64,000 nucleotides of DNA from Sphingopyxis sp. OAS728 (GCF_014873485.1 NZ_JADBDT010000001.1:62001-126000); one strand, 5' to 3'; numbered from the stretch's first letter, positions 45,521 through 55,581 are shown. Notes: a model not told the origin generated them from the sequence alone. Numbers and translations are program-made.

Positions 45521-46855
45521 ATGCTAATCGATCTAAAGGCTTGCAAGGATAAGCGTGACCTCGCTCATCTCTTAGGATTTCAGCTCAAAACGATAACTTA
45601 CCAGATTAACATCGCTCCCGACGCTGAAAAATATAAAAAAATATGCATAAGTAAAAAGAATGGTAATTCAAGAACGGTTTTTTCACCAAATCCTATTCTA
45701 AAATCTATACAAAATAGCCTTCTTGAGATCATAACTTCTTGTTATGATCAAATTCATGGTGGAATGAATTATCCGGTAAGCTTCGGTTTTATTCCTAATC
45801 TAAACATTTATGACAATGCGAAGCGCCATATAGGAAAACGCTGGGTATTCAATGTCGATATAAAAGACTATTTTGACTCAATAAATTATGGTCGCGTTTG
45901 GAGGTATCTGCAAAAGAACAAGAATTTTCTTTTGAATGCTGAAATCGCAACAATGATTTCGCAGATTGTTTGCTTTGACGGTCGCCTTCCACAGGGCGCT
46001 CCTACTTCTCCGATGATGGCAAATTTAGTGTCAGGGTCATTGGATTACCGATTGCGATCATTGGCCTCTGAGCACAAGTGCACCTATTCTCGATACGCTG
46101 ATGATATCACGTTTTCGACAAATTTGCGGGATTTTCCTGAGGAGGTGGCTCGATATGATGAACCTTCCGGGAGTTGGCTGCCGGGTAAGGGTCTCTTGTC
46201 CTGCGTAAGTAGAGCTTGGTTTTCACTAAATGATGGTAAGACAAGGATGTCCTATCGTCGCAGTAAGCAAGTGGTGACCGGGCTAATTGTAAATAAAAAG
46301 GTGAATGTCGATAGGGAGTATTTCAAACTTGTCCGCGCCAATATACATCATCTCTTAACAGGTCGCCCGGTCATTCTGCAGGAGTTCTGCGATCCGTATG
46401 GTGAAAATTGCGATGGCAAGGAAGTCAAGAATAAAAATGGAATGAGTCTTATTGAAGGAAGGATAAATTTTTGCTTTGAGATAAATGATCAAGGCGATGA
46501 AAGAACGGATAATGCAAAATTTTTCAAGCCAAGCTCAGTTAGAAAAACGTACAGGGATTTTTTGATTTATAAATATTTTATACACGGAGATAGGCCGATA
46601 CTAATCACTGAAGGTGAAAGTGATATTGTATATATGGCTGCCTATCTGAAAGCGAGATCTTTGCCATTGGCTAATTTAGTAGATGTATCTCCGCCGGATA
46701 ATCGCAAAATTTTGATCGATTTCTATCAGTTTCCTAAGAGACCCTCGAAAATTATCGGCATGACAGGCGGTACTTCTGGCGTGGCATTCGCGCTTAAATG
46801 GGTTGGGGAGATTTTACCGCGCTTGGGCAAAAATGTTTCACGCCGCAAATTCTAA
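45521..46855 (+). CDS. Retron reverse transcriptase fused to N-terminal half of a TOPRIM domain
   Basis: 444 codons to a TAA. Reverse transcriptase features: retron-specific NAKRH (NAxxH, residues 99-103), DIKDYFDSI (113-121), LPQGAPTSP (156-164), catalytic YADD (192-195) and the retron VTG (252-254). After the RT, RPILITEGESDIVYM supplies the TOPRIM glutamate (E364). The DxD half of TOPRIM follows in another frame (next entry). RT-TOPRIM fusion is the Ec67 (Eco2) plan, an anti-phage retron class. AT-rich codon use against a GC-rich background marks transfer. The start codon directly follows a2; there is no clear Shine-Dalgarno. Confidence 0.92.
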   Translation: MLIDLKACKDKRDLAHLLGFQLKTITYQINIAPDAEKYKKICISKKNGNSRTVFSPNPILKSIQNSLLEIITSCYDQIHGGMNYPVSFGFIPNLNIYDNAKRHIGKRWVFNVDIKDYFDSINYGRVWRYLQKNKNFLLNAEIATMISQIVCFDGRLPQGAPTSPMMANLVSGSLDYRLRSLASEHKCTYSRYADDITFSTNLRDFPEEVARYDEPSGSWLPGKGLLSCVSRAWFSLNDGKTRMSYRRSKQVVTGLIVNKKVNVDREYFKLVRANIHHLLTGRPVILQEFCDPYGENCDGKEVKNKNGMSLIEGRINFCFEINDQGDERTDNAKFFKPSSVRKTYRDFLIYKYFIHGDRPILITEGESDIVYMAAYLKARSLPLANLVDVSPPDNRKILIDFYQFPKRPSKIIGMTGGTSGVAFALKWVGEILPRLGKNVSRRKF

Positions 46856-47211
46856 TTCTCTTGGATAACGATGAAGGCCTGAAGCCCGTAACAGAAATGT
46901 GCAAAACGGTCTTCTCCAAAGAGTTGTCATTAGACAACAACGCGGACTACGTGGAAATCGATAAGTTCATTAAAATTGTAAAAACTCCTCATATCGGAGG
47001 GAAGAAGAAAACTTGCATAGAAGATTTTCTCCCTGATGCGCCTAAGAAGGATTCTGTAAGCGGAAAAACGTATAGTTCTAAGCCGGATTTCGACGCTACA
47101 AAGCACTTTGGTAAGATTGTCCTTTCACACCGGATCTATGACCAAAGAGATTCATTGGACTTTTCTAAATTTGACAAAGTGGCAGACAGAATGTCGAAAG
47201 CTCTAAGCTAG
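46798..47211 (+). pseudogene. C-terminal half of the TOPRIM domain, shifted to the -1 frame
   Basis: This frame continues the upstream protein: PQILILLDNDEGLKPVTEMC carries the TOPRIM DxD (DND), then a helical tail and ends DKVADRMSKALS. It overlaps the RT frame by 58 bp. One extra base in the A5 run at 46829-46833 would fuse both into a single protein of about 563 residues, near the size of Ec67 RT. An ATG at 46798 has no ribosome-binding site. So this is either a frameshifted (inactive) effector, a recoded one, or a sequencing error. Confidence 0.75.
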
Positions 47212-47239
47212 AGGCAAATTTGCTTTGCGTGGAAATGTC

Positions 47240-47548
47240 ATGATCCTCATCACCGGCCACGTCATCCTCACCCCCGAGCATCGCGAGCGCATGATCGCGC
47301 TCGGTGCCGAGCATAGCGCGCGGTCGCGGTCCGAGCCGGGGTGTCTGGCGCATAATTGCCATATCGATGTCGAAAACCCCGACCGGCTGATGTTCGTCGA
47401 GGAGTGGGAGAGCGTCGACGCGGTCCGTGCCCATTTCGCGCTGCCCGCCTCGCGCGCCTTCGTCGCCGACATGCGCGCGCGCTCGCCCGAGCCGCCCGCG
47501 ATCCGGATTTATGCCGCCGAGGATATCACCGCGACGCTGATGGGCTGA
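47240..47548 (+). CDS. Antibiotic biosynthesis monooxygenase (ABM/YgiN-like) protein
   Basis: 102 residues from MILITGHVILTPEHRERM. A dimeric ferredoxin-like ABM fold is indicated by ARSRSEPGCLAHNCHIDVEN, LMFVEEWESVDAVRAHF and SRAFVADMRA. Family members act as quinol monooxygenases or oxygenases without cofactor, or bind heme; the function here is unknown. It starts 28 bp after the retron remnant and returns to GC-rich composition. Confidence 0.85.
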   Translation: MILITGHVILTPEHRERMIALGAEHSARSRSEPGCLAHNCHIDVENPDRLMFVEEWESVDAVRAHFALPASRAFVADMRARSPEPPAIRIYAAEDITATLMG

Positions 47549-47553
47549 CCTGA

Positions 47554-47650
47554 CTCCCCTCCCTTCGGGGAGGAGTTGGGGGAGGGCATGTTTCGCGAGC
47601 CTCGCGTGGCTGGCCCGCAGACCCTCCCCAAACCCCTCGCGCAGGTGGGA
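47554..47650. repeat. GC-rich palindrome cluster (REP-like), second copy
   Basis: CTCCCCTCCCTTCGGGGAGGAG followed by GGGGGAGGG..CCCTCCCC and a CCCTC/GTGGGAGGGG end. Same style as 38964-39078. The whole gap 47549-47920 holds this element, a long inverted repeat at 47751-47807, and no gene that I can support. Confidence 0.55.
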
Positions 47651-47750
47651 GGGGCTTCGCAAAACCGCTGTCCTACATTATCGCACCATGTCACCGTCGC
47701 ACCGGCTCTTTGATGTCGTCGATCGTTCGCGCCTCCGCTGCCGCCCGGGC

Positions 47751-47807
47751 TTAAGGCGACAAAGGAGGCAGTTTCGTGCGCTGCGTCCGTATCCTTTGTC
47801 GCTTTAA
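47751..47807. repeat. 16-bp inverted repeat with 25-nt loop
   Basis: TTAAGGCGACAAAGGA at 47751-47766 and TCCTTTGTCGCTTTAA at 47792-47807, 15 of 16 positions complementary. It could be a terminator-like hairpin, a small mobile end or a structured RNA. No coding frame explains it. Confidence 0.6.
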
Positions 47808-47920
47808 CGGGGACGCCGCCCGCCATCGGCCGGATCGATAAGCCTTTGTATTTCGTGCCGCCCGCTTGCCCGCCGCGCCGCATTTTGCCACAGCGCCGAC
47901 GGGGCATATCCGGGGGGACT

Positions 47921-48472
47921 ATGAGCGGGCTTGAATTCATCATGTCGCTGTTCGGGCTGATCCTCGGCCTCGCGCTGGCCGAGGGGCTGGGCGGGCTGGC
48001 GAAGGCGTTGAAGGCCAGCCACCGCGTCCGCATCGGCTGGCCGACGACCTTGCTCGGCCTGTTCGTCTCGTGCGACGTTGTCACCTTCTGGATGTATGGC
48101 TGGACGCTCCGCGACGCGCTGCCGCTGAACTGGGCGGTGATGTTCGGCGGCTTTGTCGTCACCGCCATCTATTATGTCGCCGCCAGCCTCGTCTTCCCCG
48201 ACGATATCGAGGCGTGGGACGATCTCGACGCCCATTTCGACAAGCACCGGCGCAAGGTGATCGGCGGCATCTTCCTGTGCAATGTCGCGCTGATCGCCGC
48301 GACCTTCGCGCTGCTCGGCACCGGCTGGACCGGCGGGCTGCGCGCGGCCGTGGTGACGTGGAGCTTCTTTCCGGTCGCGGCGCTGGCGATCTGGGCCAAG
48401 GACCGGCGCATCGTCTGCGCCTGCCTGATCTGGCTGCTCGCGACCTATCCGCTCTCGGCGGTGTGGGCCTGA
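47921..48472 (+). CDS. Multi-pass membrane protein of unknown function
   Basis: 183 residues from MSGLEFIMSLFGLILGLALA, start chosen for GGGGGG 4 bp upstream. Five or six hydrophobic helices; a short conserved-looking cytoplasmic loop DIEAWDDLDAHFDKHRRKVI lies in the middle. No known family recognised. Convergent with the next gene. Confidence 0.7.
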   Translation: MSGLEFIMSLFGLILGLALAEGLGGLAKALKASHRVRIGWPTTLLGLFVSCDVVTFWMYGWTLRDALPLNWAVMFGGFVVTAIYYVAASLVFPDDIEAWDDLDAHFDKHRRKVIGGIFLCNVALIAATFALLGTGWTGGLRAAVVTWSFFPVAALAIWAKDRRIVCACLIWLLATYPLSAVWA

Positions 48473-48473
48473 C

Positions 48474-48902
48474 TCACTGTACCGCGGTGGTCTTGGCGAC
48501 GACGCGCCACCCGGCATCGGTGCGATAGAGCAGCAGCTGGTCGACGTAGCGGTCGCCGCCGAAATGCAGTTCATAGGTGACCGCGCTCATCGCCGGCGTC
48601 GCGTCGCGGCGGTCGAGGACGCGCCCGCTCGCCGCGGGATCGGGCCGCGCCGCCCAGTCGCCGAGCACCTCGGCAAAGCGCTTGCAGCCGATCGGCGTCG
48701 CGCCCTTGTCGGCAAGCGTGCAAAATTGCCCGTCGGGCAGGAACAGCGCCCGAAGTGTTTCGACCCGCCCGCTGCGCAGCCCCTCGACATAGGCTTCGAG
48801 CGCGGTTTCGGGCGAGGACGGGGTGGGAGCCGCCATCGCGGGTCCCGCCGCGAGCAGGGCCGCAGCGCAGGGAAGGGCAAGGCGTACCGGACCGAGGGGC
48901 AT
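48474..48902 (-). CDS. Secreted NTF2-like protein
   Basis: 142 residues: signal peptide (LALPCAAALLAAGPAMAA), then an NTF2-like/lumazine-binding fold pattern: SSPETALEAYVEGLRSGRVETL, LFLPDGQFC, and a C-terminal beta sheet (VTYELHFGGDRYVDQLLLYR, GWRVVAKTTAVQ). Possibly a periplasmic scavenger or unknown enzyme. The long upstream frame is not coding. Confidence 0.72.
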   Translation of the reverse strand: MPLGPVRLALPCAAALLAAGPAMAAPTPSSPETALEAYVEGLRSGRVETLRALFLPDGQFCTLADKGATPIGCKRFAEVLGDWAARPDPAASGRVLDRRDATPAMSAVTYELHFGGDRYVDQLLLYRTDAGWRVVAKTTAVQ

Positions 48903-48990
48903 CGCATGAAACTCCCGCCGCAAATCAGCCCTGCTTTTTAGCCCGTCCCGCGCGGATTCTCCAGCCTCTGCGGATCGCGCCCCGGACGGC

Positions 48991-49020
48991 AAAAGGGCCC
49001 CGAACCGCGTCCGGGGCCCC
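48991..49020 (-). terminator. Terminator of the Ala-rich secreted protein gene
   Basis: GGGCCCCG/CGGGGCCC stem, followed on the minus strand by TTTT. Confidence 0.8.
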
Positions 49021-49054
49021 CTGTCGATCGGCCTGTCCGATTTGGCCGGTCGGG

Positions 49055-49825
49055 TCAGCCGCCCGTGGGCGTCGTCGCTGCGGGCTCGGCCGCCGGCGCG
49101 GCTTCGGTTGCCGGCGCGGCAGCTGCAGCCGGAGCCGCCACGGCCGCAGGCGTGATCACCGCAACGCCCGCTGCGGGCGCGAGCTGCGCGGTCGGGACGA
49201 TCACCGCGCCCGCCGGGATCGAATAGGCCAGCGGCTCGTTCGTCCGCGCCATCAGATGCTGGCCGTTCGGGATGATCGCCGACTTGCCGGTGACGAAAGC
49301 GCCGAACACGCCGACCGCGATTGCTGCGCCGACCGCGGCGCCGGTGTTGCCCTGACCCTCCTGACGGTGCATGCCCGCCAGCGGCAGGCGGTGGCCGTTG
49401 GGCAGCGTCAGTTCGTTGAAGGTGATCTCCATCTTCGCCGACTTGCCGAACGCGCCCTTGCCGGTGCGCCACGTCACCGTGCCCATGCCGCGCGTGCCCT
49501 TCGGGATCACGACGACGCCATTGTGCATCACGTCGAACACCGTGTGCATCGGGATCGTGTGTCCCTCGCGCAATTTCTTGCTGTTCGCCTCGGCATCAGG
49601 CGTCAGGATCACTTCGGTATAGGACGGCAGCGTCAGGCCGGGTGCCGGCGCCGCGATGGCAACGGCGGGCGCGGCGACGACCGCCGGGACCGCAGCGGGT
49701 GCAGCGGCGGTTTCGGCCGCGGGTTCGGCGGCAGCGGCGGGCGCCGCGGCTTCCTGCGCCTGAACCGAGATTGAAAGCATAGCAAAAGAGACCGCAAAAG
49801 CGGACGCGCCCCTCAGGTAATTCAT
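49055..49825 (-). CDS. Ala/Pro-rich secreted protein of unknown function
   Basis: 256 residues. Signal peptide MNYLRGASAFAVSFAMLSIS with GGGGGAAA upstream. Ala/Pro-rich linkers flank a folded core (PSYTEVILTPDAEANSKKLR, GMGTVTWRTGKGAFGKSAKM, LPNGHRLPLAGMHRQEGQGN) and a glycine-rich hydrophobic stretch. The C-terminal Ala-rich tail is low complexity. Likely periplasmic or outer-membrane associated. No family is recognised. Confidence 0.72.
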   Translation of the reverse strand: MNYLRGASAFAVSFAMLSISVQAQEAAAPAAAAEPAAETAAAPAAVPAVVAAPAVAIAAPAPGLTLPSYTEVILTPDAEANSKKLREGHTIPMHTVFDVMHNGVVVIPKGTRGMGTVTWRTGKGAFGKSAKMEITFNELTLPNGHRLPLAGMHRQEGQGNTGAAVGAAIAVGVFGAFVTGKSAIIPNGQHLMARTNEPLAYSIPAGAVIVPTAQLAPAAGVAVITPAAVAAPAAAAAPATEAAPAAEPAATTPTGG

Positions 49826-49917
49826 CCATTTTCCCCCAAGCCGCAGAGTGCGGCCAAGGGTTATCTGCAAGGGTGTAAGTGACTTGTCAATCGGGTCCGC
49901 AAGACAAGGCTGTGCCG

Positions 49918-52809
49918 TTATTTGAGCAGCGGCGCCAGATACTGCCCGGTGAAGCTGCGCTTTTCTTTGACGACCTGTTCCGGCGTCCCCGCCGCGACGA
50001 TTTCGCCGCCCTTCACGCCGCCTTCGGGGCCGAGATCGAGGATGTAGTCGGCGGTCTTGATGACGTCGAGATTATGCTCGATCACTACGACGCTGTTACC
50101 CTGATCGACGAGCGCCTGCAGCACTTCGAGCAGTTTGCGGACATCCTCGAAATGCAGGCCGGTGGTCGGCTCGTCGAGGATGTAGAGCGTCTGGCCGGTC
50201 GAACGGCGCGACAATTCCTTGGCGAGCTTGACGCGCTGCGCCTCGCCCCCCGACAGCGTCGTCGCCTGCTGCCCGACCTTGATATAGCCGAGTCCGACGC
50301 GGACGAGCATCGCCATCTTCTCGCGGATCGACGGCACCGCCTTGAAGAACTCCGCCGCATCCTCGACGGTCATGTCGAGCACGTCGGCGATGCTGTGCCC
50401 CTTGAACTTCACCTCGAGCGTTTCGCGATTGTAGCGTTTGCCGTGGCACGTCTCGCACGTCACATAGACGTCGGGCAGGAAGTGCATCTCGATCTTGATC
50501 AGCCCGTCGCCGGTGCAGGTCTCGCAGCGCCCGCCCTTGACGTTGAAGCTGAAGCGCCCGGGCTTGTACCCGCGCGCCTGGCTTTCGGGCAGCCCCGCAA
50601 ACCAGTCGCGGATGATCGTGAAGGCGCCCGTGTATGTCGCGGGGTTCGAGCGCGGGGTGCGGCCGATCGGCGACTGGTCGATGTCGATCACCTTGTCGCA
50701 ATGCTCGAGCCCTTTGAGGCTGTCGTGCGGCCCCGCGATCATGCGCGCGCCATTGAGCACGCGCGCCGCGCTGGCATAGAGTGTGTCGATGATCAGGCTC
50801 GACTTGCCGCTGCCCGACAGGCCGGTGACGCAGGTGAAAGTGCCGAGCGGGATCTTCGCGGTGACATTGTTGAGGTTGTTCGCGCGCGCGCCCTTGAGCA
50901 CGAGGTCGAAGCCATTGCCCTTGCGGCGATGCTTCGGCACCTCGATCTTCTTCGCACCTGTGAGGTAGGCCGCAGTCAGGCTCTTCGTGTTCGCGAGCAC
51001 CTCGTCGAGCGTGCCCTCGGCGACGATCTCGCCGCCGTGGAGGCCCGCGCCGGGGCCCATGTCGACGACATAATCGGCGTGGCGGATCGCATCCTCGTCA
51101 TGCTCGACGACGATCACCGTGTTGCCGAGGTCGCGGAGGCGCTTCAGCGTCGCGAGCAGCCGGTCGTTGTCGCGCTGGTGGAGGCCGATGCTCGGTTCGT
51201 CGAGGACGTAGAGCACGCCCGACAGGCCGCTGCCGATCTGCGAGGCGAGACGGATGCGCTGGCTCTCGCCGCCCGAGAGCGTGCCCGAGGTGCGGTTGAG
51301 GTTGAGATAATCGAGCCCGACATTGTTGAGGAAGCCGAGGCGCTCGTTGATTTCTTTGAGGATCGCCTTGGCGATCTGGCGCTGCGTGTCGTTGAGCTTC
51401 TCGTCGAGCGTGCTGAACCAGCCCAGCGCGTCGGCGACCGAGCGCTGCGCCGACATGCTGATGTCCTCGCCCGCGATCTTCACTGCGAGCGGCTCGGGGC
51501 GCAGACGCGCGCCGTGGCACGTCTCGCACGGATGCGGCGCCTGATATTTGCTCAGCTCCTCGCGCATCCACGCGCTTTCGGTCTGGAGCAGGCGGCGGTT
51601 GAGGTTGCCGATGACGCCCTCGAACGCCTTGTGCGTCGTATAGCTGCGCTTGCCGTCCTTGAAGGTCAGCTCGACCGGCTTGCCGCCGCTGCCGTAGAGG
51701 ATGATCAGCTGCACCTCGCCCGGCAGGTCCTGCCAGGGCGTCGTGAGGTCGAAACCATAGGCTTTGCCGAGGCTTTCAAGTACCTGCATATAATAGGGCG
51801 AGGGCGGGTTCGATTTCGCCCAGGGCACGATCGCGCCCTTTTTCAGCGACAGCGCATGGTTGGGGACGACGAGGTCGGGGTCGAACTCCTGCCGCTCGCC
51901 GAGCCCGTCGCATGCGGGGCAGGCGCCCTGCGGTGCGTTGAAGCTGAACAGGCGCGGCTCGATCTCGGCGATCGTGAAGCCCGAGACGGGGCAGGCGAAT
52001 TTCTCCGAGAAGATCAGCCGGTTCGCGGGAATGCCCGCGCCCTTCATCGCGCCGCCGGTGTCTTCTTCCTCGCGCCCTGGTACGGGGCCGTCGGCGAGGT
52101 CGACATAGGCGAGACCTTCGGCGAGCTTCAGCGCGGTCTCGAAACTGTCGGCGAGGCGGGTGCCGAGGCCTTCGCGCACCGCGATGCGGTCGATGACGAC
52201 TTCGATGTCATGCTTATACTTTTTGTCGAGCGCCGGCGCGTCGCCGATCTCGTAGAATTCACCGTCGATGCGGACGCGCGTGAAGCCGTCCTTCTGCCAC
52301 TGCGCGAGTTCCTTCTTATACTCGCCCTTGCGGCCGCGCACGACGGGGGCGAGCAGATAGGCGCGCGTACCCTCGGGCAGCGCCATCACGCGGTCGACCA
52401 TGTCGGTGACCGTCTGCGCGCTGATCGGCTCGCCGGTCGCCGGCGAATAGGGAATGCCGACGCGCGCCCACAGCAGGCGCATATAGTCGTAGATCTCGGT
52501 CACCGTCGCGACGGTCGAACGCGGATTGCGGCTCGTCGTCTTCTGCTCGATGCTGATCGCCGGCGACAGGCCGTCGATATGCTCGACATCGGGCTTTTGC
52601 ATCATTTCGAGGAACTGGCGCGCGTAAGCCGACAGGCTCTCGACATAGCGCCGCTGCCCCTCGGCATAGATGGTGTCGAAGGCGAGCGACGATTTGCCGC
52701 TGCCCGACAGGCCGGTGATGACGATCAGCGCATCGCGCGGCAGGTCGACGTCGACGCCCTTGAGATTATGCTCGCGCGCACCGCGCACTTTGATGTGGGT
52801 GAGACTCAT
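49918..52809 (-). CDS. uvrA: Excinuclease ABC subunit A
   Basis: 963 residues, start [23 protein letters not shown] damage recognition ATPase of nucleotide excision repair. Walker [10 protein letters not shown] (33-41, repeated near residue 650); zinc fingers with [15 protein letters not shown] and CETCTGDG; two ABC signature motifs [12 protein letters not shown] and [12 protein letters not shown]. Works with UvrB and UvrC. No regulatory box (e.g. LexA) was seen upstream. Confidence 0.98.
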   Translation of the reverse strand: MSLTHIKVRGAREHNLKGVDVDLPRDALIVITGLSGSGKSSLAFDTIYAEGQRRYVESLSAYARQFLEMMQKPDVEHIDGLSPAISIEQKTTSRNPRSTVATVTEIYDYMRLLWARVGIPYSPATGEPISAQTVTDMVDRVMALPEGTRAYLLAPVVRGRKGEYKKELAQWQKDGFTRVRIDGEFYEIGDAPALDKKYKHDIEVVIDRIAVREGLGTRLADSFETALKLAEGLAYVDLADGPVPGREEEDTGGAMKGAGIPANRLIFSEKFACPVSGFTIAEIEPRLFSFNAPQGACPACDGLGERQEFDPDLVVPNHALSLKKGAIVPWAKSNPPSPYYMQVLESLGKAYGFDLTTPWQDLPGEVQLIILYGSGGKPVELTFKDGKRSYTTHKAFEGVIGNLNRRLLQTESAWMREELSKYQAPHPCETCHGARLRPEPLAVKIAGEDISMSAQRSVADALGWFSTLDEKLNDTQRQIAKAILKEINERLGFLNNVGLDYLNLNRTSGTLSGGESQRIRLASQIGSGLSGVLYVLDEPSIGLHQRDNDRLLATLKRLRDLGNTVIVVEHDEDAIRHADYVVDMGPGAGLHGGEIVAEGTLDEVLANTKSLTAAYLTGAKKIEVPKHRRKGNGFDLVLKGARANNLNNVTAKIPLGTFTCVTGLSGSGKSSLIIDTLYASAARVLNGARMIAGPHDSLKGLEHCDKVIDIDQSPIGRTPRSNPATYTGAFTIIRDWFAGLPESQARGYKPGRFSFNVKGGRCETCTGDGLIKIEMHFLPDVYVTCETCHGKRYNRETLEVKFKGHSIADVLDMTVEDAAEFFKAVPSIREKMAMLVRVGLGYIKVGQQATTLSGGEAQRVKLAKELSRRSTGQTLYILDEPTTGLHFEDVRKLLEVLQALVDQGNSVVVIEHNLDVIKTADYILDLGPEGGVKGGEIVAAGTPEQVVKEKRSFTGQYLAPLLK

Positions 52810-52925
52810 GGGAGAGGTATGTTCCAGATTTGTTCTTTGCGCGCAAGAGGGCGCTGCGACCCCGGAGATGGGATGCAGTCGCCCCTGTTGCAATAGCGTC
52901 TGCCGGCGCTCGATGCCCCGCGCTG

Positions 52926-55535
52926 CTAATCTTTCCGGCCGAGTGTCACGCCGGCAAAGGTCGAATTGTCGACGGATTGCCCCGTGTTACTGTCGAGGTT
53001 CAATACGAAGGTCGCGCCATATTCCGCCGCATTGGGTCCGAAGAAATAGCCGTTCAGGAAACCGCTCCCGCCCGATCCGGGGGAGAGGGAGAGCGAAATC
53101 TGGTTAGGGCAGGCTCCGGGGCAGGGCGGCGCTCCCGACGAGGCATAGGTGAAATTGCCAAGGTTGGACGTGACGGTTCCCGCCTGGTTGCTGGCGATCA
53201 GCGACATGACGAGGCTGCTCACGCCGGTCGCGAAGTTGATGTTGAACTTGCTGGTTCCGGTTAGCTGGGCATCGGCGATGATATTTCCGTGCCGGCCCGC
53301 GCCATAGACAATTCCCGAATAGGAGGCGTTGCCCGTCGTCGGAACCTGGAAGCTGGGCGTGCGGCCCCCGAAGAGAGCGAAATGGCGAGCCGTGGTCGCC
53401 TGGCCGACCTGGTCTACACCCGTCTCGCTCAGGTCGGCGAAACTGGCGTAGGAAAGCGCGATCTCCGGATTGCCCGCGCCGGGTTTGTAAATGCGCCCGC
53501 GATAATCGGAACCCTGATAGACGTCGAAGCGGTCGTCGCTGGCGGCGGCGATGCGGTCGGCCTTCTGAACCACAATAGACAGGGGAATCCCAGCCATGTT
53601 TCCGGTCGATTTCGTCTGGAAAATATAGGAGCCTGCAACTGGGTCATAAGTGACTTCGATATTGCTGTCGGTTCCTGACGCGTCGCTTGGCGACACGTTC
53701 GGGCGAATATAATATTGCCCGCTCATACCGTTGAGGACCGTCGTTGTTGTCAGGTCGAGGAGCTTTGTCTGCGACGCGCTGACGTCCGCGCCGCGCGCGC
53801 CGTAAAGCGCGCCGACGAGAATCGAGCCGTCGCTGGCGGTCGTATTCACGGCGGCGCCGACTTCCTCGGCTGCAGGGCCGAAGAACTTCCCGGCGAGCGT
53901 CCCGGAATAGTCCTTGGTCCCGTCCATCGTGAAAGTGCCTGAAAACGCGTTTGCCGCGGCGGCGATGGTCGCCGTTCCGGTCCAGCTTCCGGCGTCGATC
54001 TGGCTTCCCAGCGGGTCGCCGAATTCGCGGAGCGGGAGGGCCGATGACACGGTATAATTGCCGAGCGTGGTCAAGGCCCCGGTCGCAAAATTGGCCGAGA
54101 GAGAACCAAGTCCGGAAACGCTGTTCAGCGCCGATCCCGCCGTACCGACACCGCCCAGAAGCGACACGTTGTACGAAGCCGATCCGGTACGGGGGACCCC
54201 GGCTGCGGCGGTGTCGAATCCATAGGCGAACGCGTCGAAGAACATGTCATTGCCTTCGGTTTGGCGTTGAAGTCCGACACGAAGATATTGGGAGTTGGTG
54301 AAAAATTCGCCGCGAAGCGAGGATGTCGGAAGCCGGCCATCGGCCGAATAATATATCGTGCCGCCGCTGTTCTCGCGTTTCAGGACGCTGACGAACGACG
54401 CTCCGGAGGCGACAGAGGTCAACACCCCGCCATTCAGCGCCCCACGAAGCGATGCCGATACCGGGCGGAAGAAGATGTCCTTTTGCGGTGAGTTGAGATT
54501 GTCGGCCTGATTGACGGCATAGGTGCCGCGAGCGCCGAAGATCGTACCTGCGAGTGCCATCGCAAAATACGGGTTGAGGTGATTCGGGTTGAGGTGAAAT
54601 GTACCGCCCACCTCTTCCGCCGCCGGGCCATAGAAGGCGCCGCGCAGATCGCCGCTACCGTAATTGTCGAAATTAATCTTTCCCGCGAAGCTGTTGCTGC
54701 CCGACGCGATCAGTGCGACGGCGCCCCACCCGCGATTGGTCCCGATCACCTGTCCGGTCTGGGCGACGGTTTCGTCATAAATGCCGGTCCCGAAGATCGC
54801 TCCGCTTTGCAGGTCCGCGCTGAGCCGGCCGGTCCCGGAAAGCGAATAGACCTCGTTGCTGAACGACCGCGCGCCCAGCAAGCGCACGTCAAAACTCGCG
54901 ACGCCTGTTCGCGGCAAGGCGACGTCGGGTGTCTGGGCGCCGTAAGTGAAGGAGAGGAAGCGGCCGTCGATCGCGGTCGAGCCGTTGACCTGACGCTGCC
55001 AGAAACCCGCGCCGACGTAACGGGTTTTTCCCGCCGCGGTCCCGTTGGTCGTGAGCGACAGGAAATCGGTCGTGTTGCCCGATACGACTTTATAGGTGGT
55101 CAAATCGCCGTTCGTCTGAGTGGGGTCGATATTCGCCTGCCCGAAGGTCTGGCTCCTGGTCCCGTCGGATACGGTGTAGGACTGCGTCGACGCATTATAG
55201 ACGAACGTAAGCGTCGAGGGTCCGGCGGTTGCGGTGACGTTGTCACCGTTCGTCGGGACGCTCAGCGTGCCAACCGACGCGAGGTTGCGAAATGTCTCGC
55301 TTTCCAACGGGGCGATCAGGTCGCTGTTTGCGCCCGTAGGCGTCGGAGTAGGGGTGGGAGTTGGCGTCGGCGTCGGCGTCGGAGTGGGCGTCGGCGTTGG
55401 CGTTGGCGTTGGTGTCGGAGTAGGCGTGGGTGGCGGGGGCGTGCTGTTGACGCCGCCGCCACCGCCGCCGCCACATGCGGACACCGCAAAAGCCAGAACC
55501 AGCGACGACGATGCGACCGCGAAGCGATTTTTCAT
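52926..55535 (-). CDS. TbpB-like surface lipoprotein, probable Slam substrate
   Basis: 869 residues. Lipoprotein signal peptide with lipobox VSAC (Cys21), a Gly run, then a long Pro-Thr repeat linker (about 18 PT units), then repeated beta-barrel domains. Each barrel ends in the transferrin-binding-protein-B like motif: [30 protein letters not shown] and [19 protein letters not shown]-style name: transferrin-binding protein-like solute-binding protein. The Slam-type translocator is encoded just upstream, implying surface display. Ligand unknown. Confidence 0.85.
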   Translation of the reverse strand: MKNRFAVASSSLVLAFAVSACGGGGGGGVNSTPPPPTPTPTPTPTPTPTPTPTPTPTPTPTPTPTPTGANSDLIAPLESETFRNLASVGTLSVPTNGDNVTATAGPSTLTFVYNASTQSYTVSDGTRSQTFGQANIDPTQTNGDLTTYKVVSGNTTDFLSLTTNGTAAGKTRYVGAGFWQRQVNGSTAIDGRFLSFTYGAQTPDVALPRTGVASFDVRLLGARSFSNEVYSLSGTGRLSADLQSGAIFGTGIYDETVAQTGQVIGTNRGWGAVALIASGSNSFAGKINFDNYGSGDLRGAFYGPAAEEVGGTFHLNPNHLNPYFAMALAGTIFGARGTYAVNQADNLNSPQKDIFFRPVSASLRGALNGGVLTSVASGASFVSVLKRENSGGTIYYSADGRLPTSSLRGEFFTNSQYLRVGLQRQTEGNDMFFDAFAYGFDTAAAGVPRTGSASYNVSLLGGVGTAGSALNSVSGLGSLSANFATGALTTLGNYTVSSALPLREFGDPLGSQIDAGSWTGTATIAAAANAFSGTFTMDGTKDYSGTLAGKFFGPAAEEVGAAVNTTASDGSILVGALYGARGADVSASQTKLLDLTTTTVLNGMSGQYYIRPNVSPSDASGTDSNIEVTYDPVAGSYIFQTKSTGNMAGIPLSIVVQKADRIAAASDDRFDVYQGSDYRGRIYKPGAGNPEIALSYASFADLSETGVDQVGQATTARHFALFGGRTPSFQVPTTGNASYSGIVYGAGRHGNIIADAQLTGTSKFNINFATGVSSLVMSLIASNQAGTVTSNLGNFTYASSGAPPCPGACPNQISLSLSPGSGGSGFLNGYFFGPNAAEYGATFVLNLDSNTGQSVDNSTFAGVTLGRKD

Positions 55536-55581
55536 TTGATTAGGCCCCCACCTCTGTTCTCATTTTTTCGGCATATCCGCT

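Noticed and set aside
46798..47211. A separate second gene in the retron operon
   Set aside because: It lacks a ribosome-binding site and begins in the middle of a TOPRIM fold; a frameshifted single gene fits better.
49879..52896. A 1005-codon open frame on the plus strand
   Set aside because: It is exactly antisense to uvrA; its His/Asp/Arg-rich composition and lack of any domain mark it as a GC-rich shadow.
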